This document shows, one piece after another, positions 63,550 through 64,000 of a stretch of DNA of 64,000 nucleotides. The notes below the pieces were generated by a model. The model did not search any database, was not told where the DNA came from, and was given only the letters and a program-made list of their open reading frames with translations. This DNA comes from Helicobacter ganmani (lineage in GTDB: Bacteria > Campylobacterota > Campylobacteria > Campylobacterales > Helicobacteraceae), in assembly GCF_003364315.1 (NCBI RefSeq), contig NZ_NXLS01000003.1:155929-219928 (forward strand), read 5' to 3'. The translations under genes were made by a program, and so were the position numbers. Each line of letters begins with the position of its first letter. Position 1 is the stretch's first letter.

Positions 63550-64000
63550 TTATTTGAAATATTTGATATTAATTTTATCCTGTCTTATCCAGCTTCCAAC
63601 TGCATTATAATTTTTAATCCTGTCTATTACATTATTTTGAAAATCTAAAGTTTTAACATTGCTAGAATTATATTTATTAATTTTTACTACCTCTGATGTA
63701 ACCTTATTAGTTTTGAAATTATAGGTTGCGGCGATAGCTGCGTAATAATCTGAACCAAGATTAAAATAAGCAGAATCTCCAGCTTCCAATTCTACTTGGT
63801 AATACGCAGTATAATAAATATTGTTTCCAAAATTATCTACAACTCCATATTGTTTTTTAATTACTTGTTGCGCATACGCTCCCCCCACAACCTGCCTCAT
63901 TTCCTCCTCATTTAAGACTTTCACACCTGCACTTTGTTCGTTAAATTCTCCATTAGTTGCAAGGGCAATGAAATCTACTTCAGCAAAGAGTGTGCTTGAG
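63550..64000 (-). CDS. Protein with bacteriocin-type double-glycine leader motif, 5' end outside window
   Basis: At least 124 residues are visible. VKVLNEEEMRQVVGGAYAQQ resembles the double-glycine leaders cut by C39-peptidase ABC exporters: a hydrophobic residue, acidic residues, Met and Val at regular positions, then GG. If translation starts at GTG 63924, the leader is 15 residues and the mature part about 109. However, the frame remains open for 25 more codons to the window edge (LFAEVDFIALATNGEFNEQS), with no good ribosome site at the GTG. The mature part is rich in Tyr, Asn and Ile with YYTAYYQVELEAGDSAYF, and has no Cys. Its function is unknown. Confidence 0.6.
   Translation of the reverse strand, partial: SSTLFAEVDFIALATNGEFNEQSAGVKVLNEEEMRQVVGGAYAQQVIKKQYGVVDNFGNNIYYTAYYQVELEAGDSAYFNLGSDYYAAIAATYNFKTNKVTSEVVKINKYNSSNVKTLDFQNNVIDRIKNYNAVGSWIRQDKINIKYFK

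Noticed and set aside
63922..63924. GTG as certain start of the double-glycine-motif gene
   Set aside because: No good ribosome site precedes it and the frame is open upstream to the window edge, so the start was left undecided.
1..64000. CRISPR arrays, prophage or insertion sequences
   Set aside because: I saw no regularly spaced direct repeats, transposase or phage structural genes on either strand.

Overview
The window comes from a low-G+C member of the Campylobacterota, most likely an enterohepatic Helicobacter. Supporting this: gene order matches what I recall of H. pylori and Campylobacter (aroQ-pepQ-folK-flhF-flhG-orf-fliA-fliM-fliY; thrB-ylxR-infB-rbfA-rimP; fliR-ABC ATPase-tsf-rpsB; def-clpP-tig; comEC-ubiA), coding is dense on both strands, and there is a CadF-like OmpA protein and a selenocysteine tRNA. 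No phage, insertion sequence, CRISPR array or rRNA operon is visible. The species is inferred, not shown.

Layout. 0-2.1 kb: end of ilvH, lpxD, and two small tandem paralogous basic proteins. 2.2-2.7 kb: msrA broken by an in-frame TGA. 2.8-8.5 kb: AEC transporter, universal stress protein, ComEC, DUF502 protein, menaquinone prenyltransferase and two unnamed proteins. 8.5-14.4 kb: thrB and a translation operon (ylxR, infB, rbfA, rimP) ending in ribD. 14.4-16.4 kb, minus strand: LysR regulator, rsmD, and a receiver-like protein. 16.5-25.7 kb: a plus-strand run from aroQ through the flagellar regulatory and switch genes to hemW and ruvX. 25.7-26.6 kb: remains of an AlgJ/PatB-like acetyltransferase gene. 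26.7-29.0 kb: a CheX-type composite protein and a CadF-like OmpA protein. 29.1-31.9 kb: nadE, an unusual DegT-family protein, lpxK. 32.0-36.8 kb, minus strand: MFS exporter, fliR, ABC ATPase, tsf, rpsB with a structured leader.

36.9-40.2 kb, minus strand: the least explained operon, encoding a TusA-like/diiron fusion, an acyl-CoA dehydrogenase homologue without the usual catalytic Glu, and a cytoplasmic PhnD-like binding protein. 40.4-44.0 kb, minus strand: U32 peptidase, cheZ, gpmI. 44.1-46.4 kb: mraY-murD. 46.5-47.3 kb: a decayed gene. 47.3-51.9 kb, minus strand: an orphan protein, a transglutaminase-MerT-MerP operon, and a class V aminotransferase. 52.0-53.2 kb: CPA2 antiporter. 53.2-60.5 kb, minus strand: def, a GGDEF-like protein, clpP, tig, ftsK. 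60.6 kb: tRNA-Sec. 60.8-64.0 kb, minus strand: PHP phosphatase, hot-dog thioesterase, an orphan protein, and a protein with a double-glycine leader-like motif running off the edge.

Motility and chemotaxis dominate: FlhF, FlhG, FliA, FliM, FliY, FliR, CheZ and a CheX-domain protein. Two CheY-P phosphatase families (CheZ, CheX) keep their catalytic signatures, while FliY, of the related CheC type, appears to have lost its first one. The best candidate for an undescribed system is the three-gene operon at 36.9-40.2 kb.
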